From Burkholderia pyrrocinia (lineage in GTDB: Bacteria > Pseudomonadota > Gammaproteobacteria > Burkholderiales > Burkholderiaceae), in the NCBI RefSeq assembly GCF_018417535.1, contig NZ_CP070978.1:2294001-2358000 (forward strand): DNA of 64,000 bases. Direction: 5' to 3'. This document shows positions 55,617 to 64,000 of this stretch, piece by piece. The notes under the pieces are model-generated. The model was given only the letters and a program-made list of their open reading frames with translations, searched no databases and was not told where the DNA came from. A program made the position numbers and the translations under genes. Each line of letters opens with the position of its first letter. Positions within the stretch are counted from its first letter, which is position 1.

Positions 55617-56438
55617 TCAGCAGGTCTCGGTGCGGCCCATCGACAGATGGGCGACCGTGTCGCGCAACCCTTCGACGACGACGTCGACGGACGGCGCCGC
55701 GTGCGTGTCGATCCGGCGCATGTACGGGCAGGTCAGCACCGCGACCGCATGGCCGGACGGCCCGAGGATCGGCGCGGTCAGGTCGGTCACGCCGTACGCC
55801 TGGCGGCTGTCCTGGCGCAGATAGCCATCCTGCCGGACGGACTGGCACGCATACGCGAGTTCCTGCTCGTTCAGCGGCGCTTCACCCTTGACCTTGCGAT
55901 GCTCGGCCAGCATGTGTGCGCGCTGCTCGGGGCCCTGGAACGACAGCATCACGCGCCCCGACGCGGTATCGGCGAGCCCGACGCGCGAGCCGAGCCGGAC
56001 CGACACGCCCCACGGGCCGGGCCCGTCGACCTGCGCGATCACGAGCAGGTTGCCGCGATCGTAGACGGTCAGGTGGCACGACTGTTCGGCGGCATCGGCG
56101 AAGCGCTGCATCGGCGGCAAGGCCTCGGCAATCAGCCGGTTCATCGGCGGATGCCGGTGCGCGAGCGCGAACAGCTTGAGGCTGAGCGTGTAGCGGTCGC
56201 CGCCGGTCGAGCGCATCACATAGCGGCGCGCGACGAGGCGTTCGAGCATCCGGTAGATTTCGCTCGCGTTGCGGCCGAGTTCCTTCGTGATTTCGGTGCG
56301 GGTGAGTCCTTCTTTCTGCTCGGACAGGAGTTCGAGAATGTCGAGGCCCTTGTCGAGCGCGGGTGCGCGATAGCGGTCGATGGCGGCCATCGATTCCCGT
56401 GCGTCGCAGCCAGGAAGCGGGTCGTTGGTTGTCTGCAT
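55617..56438 (-). CDS. IclR-family transcriptional regulator
   Basis: A 273-residue regulator with an N-terminal winged helix (about residues 24-90: ALDKGLDILELLSEQKEGLTRTEITKELGRNASEIYRML) and a C-terminal GAF-like effector domain (about 100-265). The latter holds SCHLTVYDRGNLLVIAQVD and the IclR signature-like SRQAYGVTDLTAPILGPSG. It is divergent from the FAH-type hydrolase gene (663 bp apart) and probably regulates it (inference). Confidence 0.87.
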   Translation of the reverse strand: MQTTNDPLPGCDARESMAAIDRYRAPALDKGLDILELLSEQKEGLTRTEITKELGRNASEIYRMLERLVARRYVMRSTGGDRYTLSLKLFALAHRHPPMNRLIAEALPPMQRFADAAEQSCHLTVYDRGNLLVIAQVDGPGPWGVSVRLGSRVGLADTASGRVMLSFQGPEQRAHMLAEHRKVKGEAPLNEQELAYACQSVRQDGYLRQDSRQAYGVTDLTAPILGPSGHAVAVLTCPYMRRIDTHAAPSVDVVVEGLRDTVAHLSMGRTETC

Positions 56439-57101
56439 TATGGGTGTGAGGTTGGGGGATTACCGTCGATCGGCTGGCGACGCACGCTGGCCGGTTCTGC
56501 ACGCGCATAAGTCGGGCCCGCGTATGGCGATGAAAGCCATTCGTGCGAGCTTAGCAATAAACATATAGTGTGCAATGCCGTGTCTTTTTACCGATCGTTA
56601 CCGAATAAGAACGGATTGGCAAACGTTTTCGATGACAGGGGCACCCCGAATAGCCAGTATTCATGCACCGGTGGCAGGCGATGCCGGCATGCGTGGCGGT
56701 TCGCGCTGTGCGGTCGCGTCCGATGCTGCGCCGCAACGTCTGCAGGCGCACCAATAGTCGGTATCCGTCGCGCGTCATTTCACGGCGCGCGGCCGATGGT
56801 ACAAAGGCTTGCGGGCCAGCGAGGGCGCGGCCGCGCGTGAAGCCGGCCGGCATCGGCCGGCATGCGTCGCGGGTGCCGGGCCGTCGTCGCCGATGCGCAG
56901 ACCGGCGGCCGCCCGTTCGATGCGCGCCGTGCTTCCGTGCGGCGCCGCGATCGCTGCGCCCGCGCGACCCTCGCGCGTCGACGGCAGGCCGGATGCGGCG
57001 CCGACGCGCGCAATCGACGATCGACGATCAGTCCGGCGTGCGGCCGCGAATGGCCGCGTCGGCCGGTATCCTGTCCCATTCGACAACAGAGGTTGAGCAC
57101 G
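56439..57101. other. Long divergent intergenic region IclR / FAH hydrolase
   Basis: 663 bp, the longest gap in the window. An AT-rich stretch at about 56545-56625 is the probable promoter area of the IclR gene. The rest is GC-rich; open frames on both strands look like off-frame translations, with no ribosome site or domain. No gene identified. Confidence 0.5.
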
Positions 57102-57950
57102 ATGAAACTGCTTCGCTATGGCCCGTCCGGCCAGGAAAAGCCCGGTATCCTCGACGCGGAGGGCCGGATTCGCGACCTGTCCGCACACGTGCCGGAGCTT
57201 GCCGGCGATGTGCTGTCCGACGCGGGTCTCGCGCGGCTGCGCGCGATCGATCCGGCCACGCTGCCGCTCGTGTCCGGCGAGCCGCGCATCGGCGCGTGCG
57301 TCGGGCACGTCGGCAAGTTCATCGGCATCGGCCTGAACTATGCCGATCACGCGGCCGAAGCCGGCATGCCGGTACCGAAGGAGCCGGTCGTGTTCGGCAA
57401 GTGGACGAGTTCGATCTGCGGCCCGAACGACGGCATCGACATCCCGAAGGGTTCGGTCAAGACCGACTGGGAAGTCGAGCTGGGCGTCGTGATCGGCGCG
57501 CGGTGCAAGGACACCGACGAAGCGAGTGCGCTCGATTACGTCGCGGGCTATTGCGTCGTCAACGACGTGTCCGAGCGCGAATGGCAGATCGAGCGCGGCG
57601 GCCAGTGGGACAAGGGCAAGGGTTTCGACACGTTCGGCCCGATCGGGCCGTGGCTTGTCACGCGCGACGAGGTGCCCGATCCGCAGCGTCTCGACCTGTG
57701 GCTCGAAGTCGACGGCCACCGTTATCAGAACGGCAACACCCGCACGATGGTGTTCACCGTCGCGCAGTTGATTGCCTATCTGTCGAGCTGCATGACGCTG
57801 CAGCCGGGCGACGTCATCACGACCGGCACGCCGCCGGGCGTCGGCATGGGCGTCAAGCCGTCGCCGGTGTTCCTGAAGGCCGGCCAGACGGTGCGCCTCG
57901 GGATCGAAGGGCTCGGCGAGCAGTTGCAGCACACGCGCGGCGCACAGTAA
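57102..57950 (+). CDS. Fumarylacetoacetate hydrolase family protein
   Basis: A 282-residue FAH-fold enzyme that hydrates or cleaves C-C bonds in 2,4-diketo or 2-keto acids. Metal-binding residues are in DWEVELGVVIG (two Glu, about residues 125-131) and the fold regions GIGLNYADHAAEAG and TGTPPGVGMG are typical. It is close to the ureidoglycolate-lyase/2,4-diketo-3-deoxy-L-rhamnonate hydrolase group, so sugar-acid breakdown is a good guess (inference). ATG 57102. Single gene near an IclR regulator. Confidence 0.88.
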   Translation: MKLLRYGPSGQEKPGILDAEGRIRDLSAHVPELAGDVLSDAGLARLRAIDPATLPLVSGEPRIGACVGHVGKFIGIGLNYADHAAEAGMPVPKEPVVFGKWTSSICGPNDGIDIPKGSVKTDWEVELGVVIGARCKDTDEASALDYVAGYCVVNDVSEREWQIERGGQWDKGKGFDTFGPIGPWLVTRDEVPDPQRLDLWLEVDGHRYQNGNTRTMVFTVAQLIAYLSSCMTLQPGDVITTGTPPGVGMGVKPSPVFLKAGQTVRLGIEGLGEQLQHTRGAQ

Positions 57951-58024
57951 CCGTACGAGCTGCGATCCTGTTACACGACCGCCGGCGGCGGTCGCCGGGA
58001 GCCGGACGCTGATGTGTCAAAACT

Positions 58025-58061
58025 AAGGGCCCGATTCTGCGCAATGCGGAATCGGGCCCTT
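58025..58061. terminator. Convergent terminator of FAH and VOC genes
   Basis: A 13-bp perfect stem AAGGGCCCGATTC with its complement and an 11-nt loop, between convergent genes. T-tracts are short, so it is a probable bidirectional terminator. Confidence 0.72.
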
Positions 58062-58091
58062 GCCGTTTGTACGCGGTGTACGCGGGCTCGA

Positions 58092-58475
58092 TCACACGAC
58101 GTTGTCGAGTTCGCAATGTGCTTCGAGCCGATACCCGTCGGGATCGACGACGAACGCCGCGTAGTAGCCGGGACCGTAATGCTCGCGCTTGCCGGGCCCG
58201 CCGTTGTCCTGACCGCCGTGCTCGAGCGCGGCGCGGTAGAACGCGTCGACCTCGACGGGCGACGCGGCCTTGAACGACAGGTGCAGCCCCGATTCGGGAT
58301 CGGCGGCGATGGGGCGGGCAGCGTGCTGCAACCACAGCTCCGGTTCGGTCGTGCCGTACCCGATGGAGCCGTCGTCGCTATACAGCCGCTTGTAGCCGAG
58401 CGCGCCGAGCGTGCTGTCGTAGAACGTGCGGCTGCGGCCGATGTGGGCGACGCCGAAGGAAAGGTGATCGATCAT
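58092..58475 (-). CDS. VOC family protein (glyoxalase/bleomycin resistance type)
   Basis: A 127-residue vicinal-oxygen-chelate protein of one chain with two beta-alpha-beta-beta-beta units. It begins IDHLSFGVAHIGRSRTFYDSTLGALGYKRL and ends with VVDPDGYRLEAHCE. The metal-binding His and Glu (IDHLS at the start, LHLSFKA in the middle and YRLEA near the end) are as in this group. An AAGGAG ribosome site sits before ATG 58475. Its first 31 codons are duplicated upstream. Divergent from a CGNR gene. Confidence 0.88.
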   Translation of the reverse strand: MIDHLSFGVAHIGRSRTFYDSTLGALGYKRLYSDDGSIGYGTTEPELWLQHAARPIAADPESGLHLSFKAASPVEVDAFYRAALEHGGQDNGGPGKREHYGPGYYAAFVVDPDGYRLEAHCELDNVV

Positions 58476-58692
58476 CTGTTGGCTCCTTGAATTGAAGGGG
58501 GACCTCAGTGCAGCAAACCCGCTTATAAGCACCATGCCAGCCGCTTGTAGCGGAGCGCGCCGAGCGTGCTGTCGTAGAACGCGCAGTTGCGGTCGTTGTG
58601 GATAACTCCGCGGGAAAGACGATCGATCATCTGTGGCTCCTTGAACTGAAGGGGGGACGTCAGTGCAGCAAACCTTTTTAACCACCATGCTG
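58383..58692. repeat. 155-bp direct tandem duplication
   Basis: Bases 58383-58537 and 58538-58692 are diverged copies of one segment, offset exactly 155 bp over the coding part (ATG 58475 against 58630). Shared blocks include the ccgcttgtag coding stretch, the gatcgatcatctg start region, the ctccttgaa ribosome site and cagtgcagcaaacc. The copies differ by several substitutions and small indels. Confidence 0.85.
58538..58630 (-). pseudogene. Fragment of the VOC gene 5' end
   Basis: A duplicate of the first 31 codons of the VOC gene (beginning IDRLSRGVIHNDRN, compared with IDHLSFGVAHIGRS) with its own ribosome site, cut off at the duplication junction. It lies in a different frame from the intact gene and cannot give a functional protein. 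Confidence 0.8.
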
Positions 58693-58739
58693 GTTATGTT
58701 AGAAAGCGTCCGGACGCTTGTCAACCGGCATGGTGGTTA
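58679..58739. promoter_or_regulatory. Paired operator-like palindromes before the CGNR gene
   Basis: Two 17-bp copies, TAACCACCATGCTGGTT (58679-58695) and its inverse with one change (58723-58739), each itself nearly palindromic around CATG, flank the palindrome AAGCGTCCGGACGCTT (58703-58718). This resembles a double operator in the divergent VOC/CGNR promoter. A decayed third copy (AGCACCATGCCAGCC) lies at about 58529-58543 in the other duplication unit. Confidence 0.6.
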
Positions 58740-58753
58740 GATACGATGGTGTC

Positions 58754-59374
58754 ATGAGCGATACGCAACCTTCCGTCACGATGGACTGCCTGATTCCGGC
58801 GCCGCCCGAAACCCTGAGCATCGATTTCGCGAACACGCTGTACTGGCGTGGCAGCGACCCGCCGACGGAAACCTTCGGAACGATGGACGACCTGCTGGCG
58901 TGGTGCCGCGAGCAGGCCGGGGTGCCGGCCGGCATGGCCGACCGGTGCCGCGTGCGCGGCGTGGAGGAAGGCGAGCCGGCGATGCTCGCGCGTGCGCTCG
59001 CGTTGCGCGAGGCGCTGTATCGGCTCTTTCATGCGCAGGCCGAGCGGCGCGAGCCGCAGCCCGACGATCTCGCGCTGCTCGGCGGTTTTCTGGCGGAAGC
59101 GTCGCCGCGCGTCGCGCTGGCGCGCATCGACGGCGGCTATGCGTGGCGGATCGGCGGCGCGGGCGCAACGCTCGCGGGGCTGCTGAGCCCGGTGCTGTGG
59201 TCGGCGACCGACCTGCTGGGCGGCGCGCGGCTCGCGAAGGTCAAGCGTTGCGCGAACGACGCATGCCAGTGGTTGTTCATCGACGACAGCAAGAACGGCA
59301 GTCGCCGCTGGTGCTCGATGTCGTCGTGCGGCAATCGCGCGAAGGCCTACCGCCACTATCACAAGGCCGACTGA
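58754..59374 (+). CDS. CGNR zinc finger (ABATE domain) protein
   Basis: A 206-residue protein. The N-terminal ABATE region (about residues 15-150) begins LSIDFANTLYW. The C-terminal zinc ribbon has RCANDACQWLFID (CxxxxC) followed by RRWCSMSSCGNRAKAYRHY, the CGNR motif. Such proteins are small putative transcription regulators, often responding to stress or antibiotics. The VOC gene is its divergent neighbour and a plausible target, with operator-like palindromes between them (inference). Confidence 0.88.
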   Translation: MSDTQPSVTMDCLIPAPPETLSIDFANTLYWRGSDPPTETFGTMDDLLAWCREQAGVPAGMADRCRVRGVEEGEPAMLARALALREALYRLFHAQAERREPQPDDLALLGGFLAEASPRVALARIDGGYAWRIGGAGATLAGLLSPVLWSATDLLGGARLAKVKRCANDACQWLFIDDSKNGSRRWCSMSSCGNRAKAYRHYHKAD

Positions 59375-59422
59375 CGAGCCTGCCCGGGCGCACGCGCACC
59401 GGCGCGTCGCCCCCGAACCTGG

Positions 59423-61405
59423 CTACTTCGCCGACAACTTCCGCCACAGCGTCGTCTTGCTGATGCCGAGCATCGCGCATGCGCGGTCGCGGTCGCCGCC
59501 GCACGCGTCGAGCACCGCGCGGATCTCGTCGGCTTCCGCGCGGCGGCGGCGCGCGTGCAGCGTCTGCGCATCGTCGGCGTCGAGCGCATCGGGCGGCGCC
59601 GCGAACAGCTCGGGTGCGATCGCCTGCAGCGCGTCGGGATCGAGCACGGCGCACGCTGCGGCGGGATCGTTTTCATCGGCTTCCTCGGCGAGTTCCACCG
59701 CGATGCGCTCGATCACGTTCTGCAGTTCCCGCACGTTGCCGGGCCACCGGTAGCGCGCCAGGGTTGCCTGCGTCGCGCCGAGCACGCGCGCGGCATCGCC
59801 GGCGTCGCGCAGGCGCTCGGCGAGGCGCGGCTCGCGCCGCGCGGCCTGCACGAGCAGCGTCGCCGCGAGCGCGGGGATGTCGGCCGCGCGCTCGCGCAGC
59901 GGCGGCAGGCCGACGTTCAGGATGTTGAGCCGGTAATAGAGATCCGCGCGGAACGTGCCGGCCTCGACGGCCGCGAGCAGCGGACGATGCGTCGCGGCGA
60001 TCACGCGCACGTCGATGCGGATCGGCTCGGTCGAGCCGAGGCGGATCACCTCGCGCTCCTGCAGCACGCGCAGCAGCCGGCTCTGCAGCGACGGCGGCAT
60101 CTCGCCGATCTCGTCGAGAAACAGCGTGCCGCGGTGCGCGGCCTCGAACAGGCCGGTCTTGCCGCCGCGCCGCGCGCCGGTGAACGCGCCTTCCTCATAG
60201 CCGAACAGCTCGCTCTCGAGCAGCGCTTCCGGAAACGCGCCGCAATTGACCGCGACGAACGGGTAGCTGCGCCGCGCGGACAGCGCGTGCAGGCTCTGCG
60301 CGATCATTTCCTTGCCGGTGCCGCTTTCGCCGAGCACGAGCACGGTCGCGTCGGATTTCGCGTAGCGGCGCACGAGGTCGCGCACGCGCGCCATCGGCGC
60401 CGATGCGCCGATCACGTCGTCGAGCGCGTAGCGCGCCGCGAACTGTTGCGTGGTCGGCTGCGAACGCAGCGCACGGTCGAGCCGTTCGACCGCGCGCGAT
60501 TCCTGGAACGTCAGCACGCTGCCCGACGTGACGCCGCGATCGACGAGCGGCCCGCGATGCACGACATAGCGCACGCCGCGCACGGTCGCGAGCGCGTCGC
60601 CGTCCTCGCCGCGCAGCGTGCGCAGCTCGGGCCGCAGGTCGACGAGTGCCCGGCCGACGGCCGCCGCGGGTTCGACCCCGAGCGCGGACGCGAGCCGCTC
60701 GTTGATCGCCTCGACGCGGCCGCGCGCGTCGAGCGCGACCACGCCGTCGCGCAGGTGTTGCAGCAGGTTGTCGAGCCGTTGGCGGCGGAACGCCTCGGCA
60801 TGCGTCGCATACGCGACTTCGAGCGCCGTATCGACGGCCTTGCGTACCGACGCATGCGAATACAGGAACACCGCGCCCATGCCGGCGCTGGCTGCGAGAT
60901 CGGTGACGAGGCCGGGGCCGACGATCGTCTCGATGCCGCGGTCGCGCAGGTCGTGCACGCAGGCTTCCGCTTCCTGCGCGGACTGATATGACGCAAACTG
61001 CACGTCGAGGCCGTACGCGGCGACGAAGCGGCGTACCTCGGGCGGCGTTTCTCCGGCGCTGACGAGCGCGATCCGCGACGCGTCGCGCCGGGCGCGCGCG
61101 AGCGCCTGCATCACGTCGAAGCCGGTCGGCGACACGACCACGACCGGCACCTGCGCACGCGTCTTCAGGAAGGCGCCGTTCGAGCCGGCTGCGACGATCA
61201 CGTCGGGCCGCGCGGCGCCGGCCTCGGCGATCGCGCTGAGCGCATCCTCATACGCGCGCGTCACGATGCGCACGTCGGCGCGTTCGTCGAATTCGCCGGC
61301 GATCTCGCGAAAAAGTTCGCGCAGGCGGCTGATGCCCATCGCCCAGATGCGCGGGCGCGCCGCGCGATCGGCCGGGCCGACAGGCTTGGTCGAGGAGAGG
61401 TCCAT
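59423..61405 (-). CDS. prpR: Propionate catabolism regulator PrpR (sigma-54 activator)
   Basis: A 660-residue enhancer-binding protein. The N-terminal PrpR_N sensor (about residues 20-190) binds 2-methylcitrate in the family. A PAS-like region follows (about 205-305), then an AAA+ domain (about 330-565) with Walker A GESGTGKE, the intact sigma-54 contact loop GAFTGA and [10 protein letters not shown] Fis-type helix-turn-helix ends it ([20 protein letters not shown]). It is divergent from prpBC-acnD, which have a sigma-54 promoter, so it is almost certainly their activator. Confidence 0.93.
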   Translation of the reverse strand: MDLSSTKPVGPADRAARPRIWAMGISRLRELFREIAGEFDERADVRIVTRAYEDALSAIAEAGAARPDVIVAAGSNGAFLKTRAQVPVVVVSPTGFDVMQALARARRDASRIALVSAGETPPEVRRFVAAYGLDVQFASYQSAQEAEACVHDLRDRGIETIVGPGLVTDLAASAGMGAVFLYSHASVRKAVDTALEVAYATHAEAFRRQRLDNLLQHLRDGVVALDARGRVEAINERLASALGVEPAAAVGRALVDLRPELRTLRGEDGDALATVRGVRYVVHRGPLVDRGVTSGSVLTFQESRAVERLDRALRSQPTTQQFAARYALDDVIGASAPMARVRDLVRRYAKSDATVLVLGESGTGKEMIAQSLHALSARRSYPFVAVNCGAFPEALLESELFGYEEGAFTGARRGGKTGLFEAAHRGTLFLDEIGEMPPSLQSRLLRVLQEREVIRLGSTEPIRIDVRVIAATHRPLLAAVEAGTFRADLYYRLNILNVGLPPLRERAADIPALAATLLVQAARREPRLAERLRDAGDAARVLGATQATLARYRWPGNVRELQNVIERIAVELAEEADENDPAAACAVLDPDALQAIAPELFAAPPDALDADDAQTLHARRRRAEADEIRAVLDACGGDRDRACAMLGISKTTLWRKLSAK

Positions 61406-61428
61406 GGCGATCGATTATGCGCGCGGGA

Positions 61429-61442
61429 TTTCATTTTTGAAA
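61429..61442. promoter_or_regulatory. Candidate PrpR binding palindrome
   Basis: TTTCATTTTTGAAA, a perfect TTTCA-N4-TGAAA palindrome, lies 24 bp before the prpR start and about 88 bp upstream of the prpB sigma-54 promoter. A related TTGAAAT (61457-61463) is nearby. It fits a PrpR site active in both directions. Confidence 0.5.
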
Positions 61443-61529
61443 CACGAAATTGCCGAATTGAAATCGCCGGGCGCTGCAGCGCCCGCGCCGCTTGCTTAAG
61501 AATCAGTGGGTTAGCGACGTTTCGCGAGC

Positions 61530-61545
61530 TGGCCCGGTCCTTGCT
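61530..61545 (+). promoter_or_regulatory. Sigma-54 promoter of the prpB operon
   Basis: TGGCCCG-GTCC-TTGCT matches TGGCACG-N4-TTGCW with one change. Transcription would start near 61557, followed by an AGGAGG ribosome site at 61564 and ATG 61576. Confidence 0.8.
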
Positions 61546-61575
61546 GTTATCGGGCATTCCTTCAGGAGGCCGTTC

Positions 61576-62469
61576 ATGAGCAACACGCATCTTCAGAGCG
61601 CCGGCGCGAAATTCCGCGCGGCAGTCGCGGCCGAGCAGCCGCTGCAGGTGGTCGGCGCGATCACCGCATACGCAGCCAAGATGGCGCAGGCCGTCGGCTT
61701 CAAGGCCGTGTACCTGTCGGGTGGCGGCGTCGCCGCGAACTCGCTCGGGATCCCCGATCTCGGCATCAGCACGATGGAAGACGTGCTGATCGACGCGAAC
61801 CGGATCACCAACGCAACCGACCTGCCGCTGCTCGTCGACATCGATACGGGCTGGGGCGGCGCATTCAACATCGCGCGCACGGTCCGCTCGTTCATCAAGG
61901 CCGGCGTCGCGGCCGTGCATCTCGAGGACCAGGTCGGCCAGAAGCGTTGCGGCCATCGTCCGGGCAAGGAAGTCGTGCCGGCCGAGGAAATGGTCGATCG
62001 CATCAAGGCCGCGGTCGACGCACGTACCGACGACCAGTTCGTGATCATGGCGCGTACCGATGCGGCCGCCGCCGAAGGGATCGACGCGGCGATCGAGCGC
62101 GCGGTCGCGTACGTCGAAGCCGGCGCCGACATGATCTTCCCGGAAGCGATGAAGACGCTCGACGACTACCGCCGTTTCAAGGCGGCCGTGAAGGTGCCGA
62201 TCCTCGCGAACCTGACCGAGTTCGGCTCGACGCCGCTGTTCACGCTCGACGAACTGCGCGAGGCGAACGTCGACATCGCGCTGTACTGCTGCGGCGCGTA
62301 TCGCGCGATGAACAAGGCCGCGCTGAATTTCTACGAGACGCTGCGCCGCGACGGCACGCAGAAGGCGGCCGTGCCGACGATGCAGACGCGCGCCGAGCTG
62401 TACGACTTCCTCGGCTATCACGAATACGAACGCAAGCTCGACGAGCTGTTCGCGCAGGGCAAGAAGTAA
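61576..62469 (+). CDS. prpB: Methylisocitrate lyase
   Basis: A 297-residue isocitrate lyase superfamily enzyme that splits 2-methylisocitrate into pyruvate and succinate. The catalytic motif is [11 protein letters not shown] (Cys about residue 124), the metal-binding DxDTG region is [11 protein letters not shown] and [10 protein letters not shown] is also conserved. It starts at ATG 61576 with an AGGAGG ribosome site under a sigma-54 promoter. First gene of prpB-prpC-acnD, used for propionate and odd-chain fatty acid catabolism. Confidence 0.94.
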   Translation: MSNTHLQSAGAKFRAAVAAEQPLQVVGAITAYAAKMAQAVGFKAVYLSGGGVAANSLGIPDLGISTMEDVLIDANRITNATDLPLLVDIDTGWGGAFNIARTVRSFIKAGVAAVHLEDQVGQKRCGHRPGKEVVPAEEMVDRIKAAVDARTDDQFVIMARTDAAAAEGIDAAIERAVAYVEAGADMIFPEAMKTLDDYRRFKAAVKVPILANLTEFGSTPLFTLDELREANVDIALYCCGAYRAMNKAALNFYETLRRDGTQKAAVPTMQTRAELYDFLGYHEYERKLDELFAQGKK

Positions 62470-62503
62470 CGCGGCCCGCGCGCCGGGACACGATTCCCGG
62501 GAT

Positions 62504-62601
62504 GCTTTGCATGGGACCGAACCAGGCGCTAAAGCGCCAAGTCCGGTCGACAGCTTTGCATGGGACCGCACTAGGCGCTGAAGCGCCAAGTCCGGTCGAC
62601 A
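62504..62601. repeat. 49-bp tandem direct repeat with nested hairpins
   Basis: Two 49-bp copies (62504-62552 and 62553-62601), differing at a few bases, lie between prpB and prpC. Each begins GCTTTGCATGGGACCG and ends GTCCGGTCGACA. Inside each, GACCG, ACT (ACC in copy one) and GGCGC pair with GCGCC, AGT and CGGTC around a 4-nt loop, giving a long near-perfect hairpin. Confidence 0.9.
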
Positions 62602-62626
62602 CCGCTACATATTGGAGAACGGAAAC

Positions 62627-63799
62627 ATGAGCGAGACGAAAGACGCAGCAGCACCGGCCGCCGCAGGCGCATTCAAGCCGAAGAAGTCGGTGGCGCTGTC
62701 GGGCGTGACGGCCGGCAACACGGCGCTGTGCACGGTCGGCAAGACCGGCAACGACCTGCACTACCGCGGCTACGACATTCTCGACGTCGCCGAATCGTGC
62801 GAATTCGAGGAAATCGCGCACCTGCTCGTGCACGGCACGCTGCCGAACCTGACCGAACTGGCCGCGTACAAGACCAAGCTGCGCGCGCTGCGCGGCCTGC
62901 CGAGCGCGCTGAAGGCGGCGCTCGAGCAGATCCCGGCGTCCGCGCACCCGATGGACGTGATGCGCACGGGCGTGTCGGTGCTCGGCACCGTGCTGCCGGA
63001 GAAGGACGACCACAACCTGCCGGGCGCGCGCGACATCGCCGACCGCCTGATGGCGTCGCTCGGCTCGGTGCTGCTGTACTGGTATCACTTCTCGCACAAC
63101 GGCAAGCGCATCGAGACGGAAACCGACGACGACTCGATCGGCGGCCACTTCCTGCACCTGCTGCACGGCAAGACGCCGTCGAAGTCGTGGGTCGAGGCGA
63201 TGCACACGTCGCTGATCCTGTACGCGGAGCACGAATTCAACGCGTCGACGTTCACCGGCCGCGTGATCGCGGGCACGGGCTCGGACATCTACTCGGCGAT
63301 CACCGGCGCGATCGGTGCGCTGCGCGGGCCGAAGCACGGCGGCGCGAACGAAGTCGCATATGAAATCCAGAGCCGCTACAGCTCGCCGGACGACGCCGAA
63401 GCGGACATCCGCCGCCGCGTCGAGAACAAGGAAGTGGTGATCGGCTTCGGCCACCCGGTCTACACGATCTCCGATCCGCGCAACAAGGTGATCAAGGGCG
63501 TCGCGCACAAGCTGTCGAAGGAAGCGGGCGACCTGAAGCTGTACAACATCGCCGAGCGCCTCGAATCGGTGATGTGGGACGCGAAGAAGATGTTCCCGAA
63601 CCTCGACTGGTTCAGCGCGGTGTCGTATCACATGATGGGCGTGCCGACCGCGATGTTCACGCCGCTGTTCGTGATCTCGCGCACGTCGGGCTGGAGCGCG
63701 CACATCATCGAACAGCGCGTCGACAACAAGATCATCCGCCCGAGCGCGAACTACACGGGCCCGGAAGACCTGCAGTTCGTGCCGATCGAGAAGCGCTGA
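62627..63799 (+). CDS. prpC: 2-methylcitrate synthase
   Basis: A 390-residue citrate synthase family enzyme that condenses propionyl-CoA and oxaloacetate to 2-methylcitrate. Signatures are [13 protein letters not shown] with a catalytic His, [13 protein letters not shown] with a second His, and the C-terminal end [19 protein letters not shown]. The N-terminal [32 protein letters not shown] is the PrpC form rather than GltA. ATG 62627 with a GGAGAAC ribosome site. Two 49-bp hairpin repeats lie in front of it. Confidence 0.94.
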   Translation: MSETKDAAAPAAAGAFKPKKSVALSGVTAGNTALCTVGKTGNDLHYRGYDILDVAESCEFEEIAHLLVHGTLPNLTELAAYKTKLRALRGLPSALKAALEQIPASAHPMDVMRTGVSVLGTVLPEKDDHNLPGARDIADRLMASLGSVLLYWYHFSHNGKRIETETDDDSIGGHFLHLLHGKTPSKSWVEAMHTSLILYAEHEFNASTFTGRVIAGTGSDIYSAITGAIGALRGPKHGGANEVAYEIQSRYSSPDDAEADIRRRVENKEVVIGFGHPVYTISDPRNKVIKGVAHKLSKEAGDLKLYNIAERLESVMWDAKKMFPNLDWFSAVSYHMMGVPTAMFTPLFVISRTSGWSAHIIEQRVDNKIIRPSANYTGPEDLQFVPIEKR

Positions 63800-63880
63800 T
63801 CCTCCCGCAGCGCGCGCCGGCCCCCGCAGCGCGGGCGGCCGCCGCGCGCTGAACGCCATACCCAGGTATCCCCCCACATC

Positions 63881-64000
63881 ATGAATACCGCCAACCGCAA
63901 ACCCCTGCCCGGCACGTCGCTGGACTATTTCGACGCGCGTGCCGCGGTCGAAGCGATCGCGCCCGGCGCCTACGACACGCTGCCGTACACGTCGCGCGTG
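63881..64000 (+). CDS. acnD: 2-methylcitrate dehydratase, AcnD type (3' partial)
   Basis: Forty codons from the N-terminus of an aconitase-like protein, ending at the window edge. KPLPGTSLDYFDARAAVEAIAPGAYDTLPYTSRV matches the AcnD (Fe/S-dependent 2-methylcitrate dehydratase) start. In this operon it would form 2-methyl-cis-aconitate, usually together with PrpF, which should lie just downstream. Confidence 0.88.
   Translation, partial: MNTANRKPLPGTSLDYFDARAAVEAIAPGAYDTLPYTSRV

Noticed and set aside
56663..58012. 449-codon plus-strand frame covering the IclR/FAH gap
   Set aside because: It is Arg-rich and overlaps the well-supported FAH gene in another frame; no domain seen.

Overview
The window is GC-rich, densely coded DNA with short intergenic gaps. 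Its gene content points to Burkholderia, most likely the Burkholderia cepacia complex: hopanoid genes hpnH, ispH, hpnB and hpnA, two DUF4148 proteins, an AcnD-type prp operon, a phosphocholine-type phospholipase C and an OprD porin behind an opp operon. This is inferred from family knowledge and was not tested by alignment. I saw no rRNA, tRNA, CRISPR array, integrase, transposase or replication origin, so it reads as ordinary chromosome rather than an island.

Layout. 1-5.5 kb: end of an amino-acid binding protein, a phytanoyl-CoA-type dioxygenase, a HutC-type GntR regulator, then an XRE-cupin regulator divergent from a class II aldolase / DHDPS-like lyase / MOSC operon. 5.5-19 kb: mostly housekeeping and single genes (SDR, YceH, secreted lipase, AroG DAHP synthase, PRC-barrel protein, a divergent DapF paralogue, cstA-ybdD, hemolysin III, small hypotheticals). 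19.4-26.3 kb: a hopanoid cluster (hpnH-ispH on minus, hpnB on plus, hpnA on minus) interrupted by an unusual protein built from 14-residue coiled-coil repeats, then acylphosphatase and an EamA transporter. 27.5-40.5 kb: an OpgC-like membrane protein, a POT peptide transporter, an XRE-cupin regulator, a complete oligopeptide ABC operon (oppABCDF) with an OprD-family porin behind it, and a DedA-rhodanese fusion. 40.7-48.2 kb: Tat-exported phospholipase C, GNAT, a thioredoxin-like protein, DUF4148, and a GntP permease divergent from its likely sigma-54 activator. 50-55.5 kb: small exported proteins, an H-NS gene, a Pat-type acyl-CoA synthetase/GNAT protein and a second, divergent H-NS-like gene. 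55.6-64 kb: IclR, an FAH-family hydrolase, a VOC/CGNR pair and the methylcitrate operon prpR / prpB-prpC-acnD (last gene cut by the window end).

The least explained signal is a strictly periodic array of twelve 23-bp units (GGTGAG-N6-CGGGAG-N5) at 54528-54803, behind the divergent H-NS-like gene. Single copies of the same composite element, in the same orientation relative to transcription, start directly after the stop codon of the other H-NS gene (51308) and recur at 51608-51647. Other notable signals are three GTCTC-N6-GAGAC sites plus a sigma-54 promoter controlling gntP, a DapF paralogue that lost one catalytic cysteine, a 155-bp tandem duplication that copied the start of a VOC gene and its operator, and a 49-bp hairpin-forming tandem repeat between prpB and prpC.
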